This document shows positions 32,040 through 32,925 of a DNA stretch of 32,925 nt, in pieces. Source of the DNA: Gnetum montanum. Its lineage: Eukaryota > Streptophyta > Gnetopsida > Gnetales > Gnetaceae. Both the position numbers and the translations under genes were made by a program. Each line of letters opens with the position of its first letter. The first letter of the stretch is position 1. Location of the stretch: assembly GCA_015680685.1 (NCBI GenBank), contig MNCI01009519.1, forward strand, positions 1,729-34,653, written 5' to 3'. The notes under the pieces were generated by a model that was not told the origin of the DNA, searched no databases, and saw nothing but the letters and a program-made list of their open reading frames with translations.

Positions 32040-32635
32040 GATGAGCTTTTTAATAAACATTGCAACATTTTGGATAGATTAAGTATTTTATTAATGCATT
32101 CAATGTTTTCAATAATTTATTTAATATTTTTCAGTAATTAAGATAATTAAGCGAGACGAGCTAGATAGATTAAATACATACATATGATCGCATCAAGCAT
32201 AACATTTATTTGCTTAGTAATCCTAGCAGCATTAGTGCTTGGTTCACCCATTTGCATAGTGCTTGGTAACCTAGTAGTGGATACGTGGGTTCAGGACGTG
32301 TGTAGAAAGTGGGAATGGATGCTTATGTTAAGATTAGTTAGAGACTCGTTATTTAGTTAATTTAGATTAGTTATTAAATTACTGTATCTCTCTTTCTTCA
32401 AGCATCCAAAAACATAGAACATAAAATGATAAGAATGATAGGCCTTGATTACTCTTAACCATACAATTATGCTTCACAAGTGTAATTGGGAAGTCAACAA
32501 ATGATCATAGGGCAAGGTTCACTTCCTAGAAGACTTGTGTACTGGAAACTATAAAGTCCATGGAATTTAATCGTATTGTCCGTGAACACTTTGTGATTCA
32601 TATGGTTGGATGTAGGGGTACCTCACTTCTCATCT

Positions 32636-32640
32636 CCTAG
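32636..32640. other. Target-site duplication, right copy (CCTAG)
   Basis: CCTAG directly follows the 3' LTR and pairs with CCTGG at 15629-15633. Confidence 0.65.
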
Positions 32641-32860
32641 CCTTAAAAGAGATGAAACATTTAATCAATTAAAGTTCAAACAACATAAGGTTAAGATGGA
32701 AAATGAAAGAGTCATCTGGGATGCATACTTCTCACAATGGTAAATGGGTTGAATAAGAACATCACTATGGTGGACAAAGAAAATCAAGAATTAAACAAGG
32801 AAAAGAGGTTGGTGAAGGTTAAAAAACAAAAGGAAAAAAATGGAAGAGTAGCTAGCTGAT
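32641..32860 (+). pseudogene. Outer element's extra ORF resumed after the insertion
   Basis: Read in phase with the frame that ended at 15633, this begins 'LKRDETFNQLKFK', which aligns with the inner ORF 'ITRD*AFQKLQE' at about 30390. A charged, coiled-coil-like stretch follows, shifting frame near 32745 to 'MVDKENQELNKEKRL', like inner 'TENQCL'. GAGTAGCTAGCT at 32846-32857 is identical to inner 30616-30627, including the TAG stop. Similarity ends near 32860, where the CpG-rich palindromic DNA begins. Confidence 0.65.
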
Positions 32861-32882
32861 GAGACGTGATTTGCTGGGCCGT

Positions 32883-32919
32883 GATATCGCATCCCATGCG
32901 ATATCGCGTACGCGATATC
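32883..32919. repeat. Nested CpG-rich palindromes built on GATATCGC
   Basis: GATATCGCAT (32883-32892), CCC, ATGCGATATC (32896-32905) forms a perfect 10-bp hairpin. Overlapping it, GATATCGCGTACGCGATATC (32900-32919) is a perfect 20-bp palindrome. Six CpGs fall in the last 45 bases, against very few elsewhere. The window ends six bases later, so the unit may continue. Confidence 0.8.
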
Positions 32920-32925
32920 ATGTCC

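Larger units (their letters stand above)
15634..32635 (+). mobile_element. Inner Ty3/gypsy element, Tat/Athila-like, 17.0 kb with a nested 3.8-kb insertion
   Basis: Two directly repeated LTRs bound a full set of decayed domains in gypsy order: primer site, gag, protease, RT, RNase H, integrase, then a long extra ORF in the same orientation. In about 237 aligned LTR positions (from CTACATTTATGG onward) I counted 28 differences by hand, about 20 of them transitions, so the copy is old. Without the insertion at 21238-25074 it is about 13.2 kb. The tRNA-Asp primer site and the RT/integrase wording favour the Tat/Athila branch; RT phylogeny would settle this. It landed in the extra ORF of a relative: removing it and one target copy continues that ORF in frame. 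Confidence 0.85.
31767..32635 (+). repeat. 3' LTR of the inner element (869 bp)
   Basis: The LTR begins TGATGATTCATG and ends CTCATCT (5' LTR: CTCATCA), so the terminal CA has become CT. It aligns throughout with 15634-16483 at roughly 88 percent in the hand-counted part. Its U3 has more GAGGCC units than the 5' copy. CCTAG follows directly as the right target copy. Confidence 0.85.

Noticed and set aside
1-32925. CRISPR arrays, tRNA or rRNA genes
   Set aside because: No regularly spaced direct repeats, cloverleaf-like segments or conserved rRNA blocks were seen on reading either strand.

Overview
The window looks like intergenic DNA from a large, repeat-rich plant nuclear genome, most likely a gymnosperm such as a conifer (inference). 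It is AT-rich and CpG-poor, is dominated by decayed Ty3/gypsy (Metaviridae) LTR retrotransposons nested in one another, and carries one fragment of a plant disease-resistance-type LRR gene and one intron-containing pseudogene. I see no intact protein-coding gene, no tRNA or rRNA, and no bacterial-type features.

Layout. (1) 1-843: an old LTR related to the two LTRs further right. (2) 1982-5652, plus strand: a multi-exon pseudogene of unknown family ending in a charged, coiled-coil-like region; three of its introns (GT-AG, all phase 1) can be placed to the base. (3) 6017-6143: three 36-bp tandem units followed by an A18 tract. (4) 6530-10061, minus strand: a gag-protease remnant of a second gypsy element without reverse transcriptase; the DNA upstream of its gag (10.2-12.0 kb) carries a dispersed CTACRTTGG-like motif. 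(5) 12.57-13.09 kb: a weak coiled-coil ORF remnant. (6) 14344-15633: the first part of the extra ORF of an outer gypsy element. (7) 15634-32635: a 17.0-kb gypsy element of the same family inserted inside that ORF, with two LTRs, a CCTGG/CCTAG target duplication, a decayed tRNA-Asp primer site, gag, protease, RT, RNase H, integrase, and a long extra 3' ORF. (8) 21238-25074: a 3.8-kb insertion that splits the inner element's RNase H and carries the LRR pseudogene. (9) 32641-32860: the outer extra ORF resumes in frame. (10) 32883-32919: CpG-dense nested palindromes built on GATATCGC.

How the parts relate. The inner element without its insertion is about 13.2 kb, with order LTR-PBS-gag-PR-RT-RH-IN-extra ORF-LTR, like Tat/Athila-type gypsy lineages. 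The extra ORF resembles the 'putative plant transposon protein' (Transposase_32-like) domain followed by a long coiled coil and a Pro-rich tail. About 460 bp upstream of it is a module (20-bp GAGGCC palindromes plus TATA box) that copies the U3 promoter layout of the LTRs, so the extra ORF may have had its own LTR-like promoter. Nearly all in-frame stops are TAG, TAA or TGA at positions where relatives or context suggest Gln, Trp or Arg, as expected from long-term deamination of methylated cytosine.
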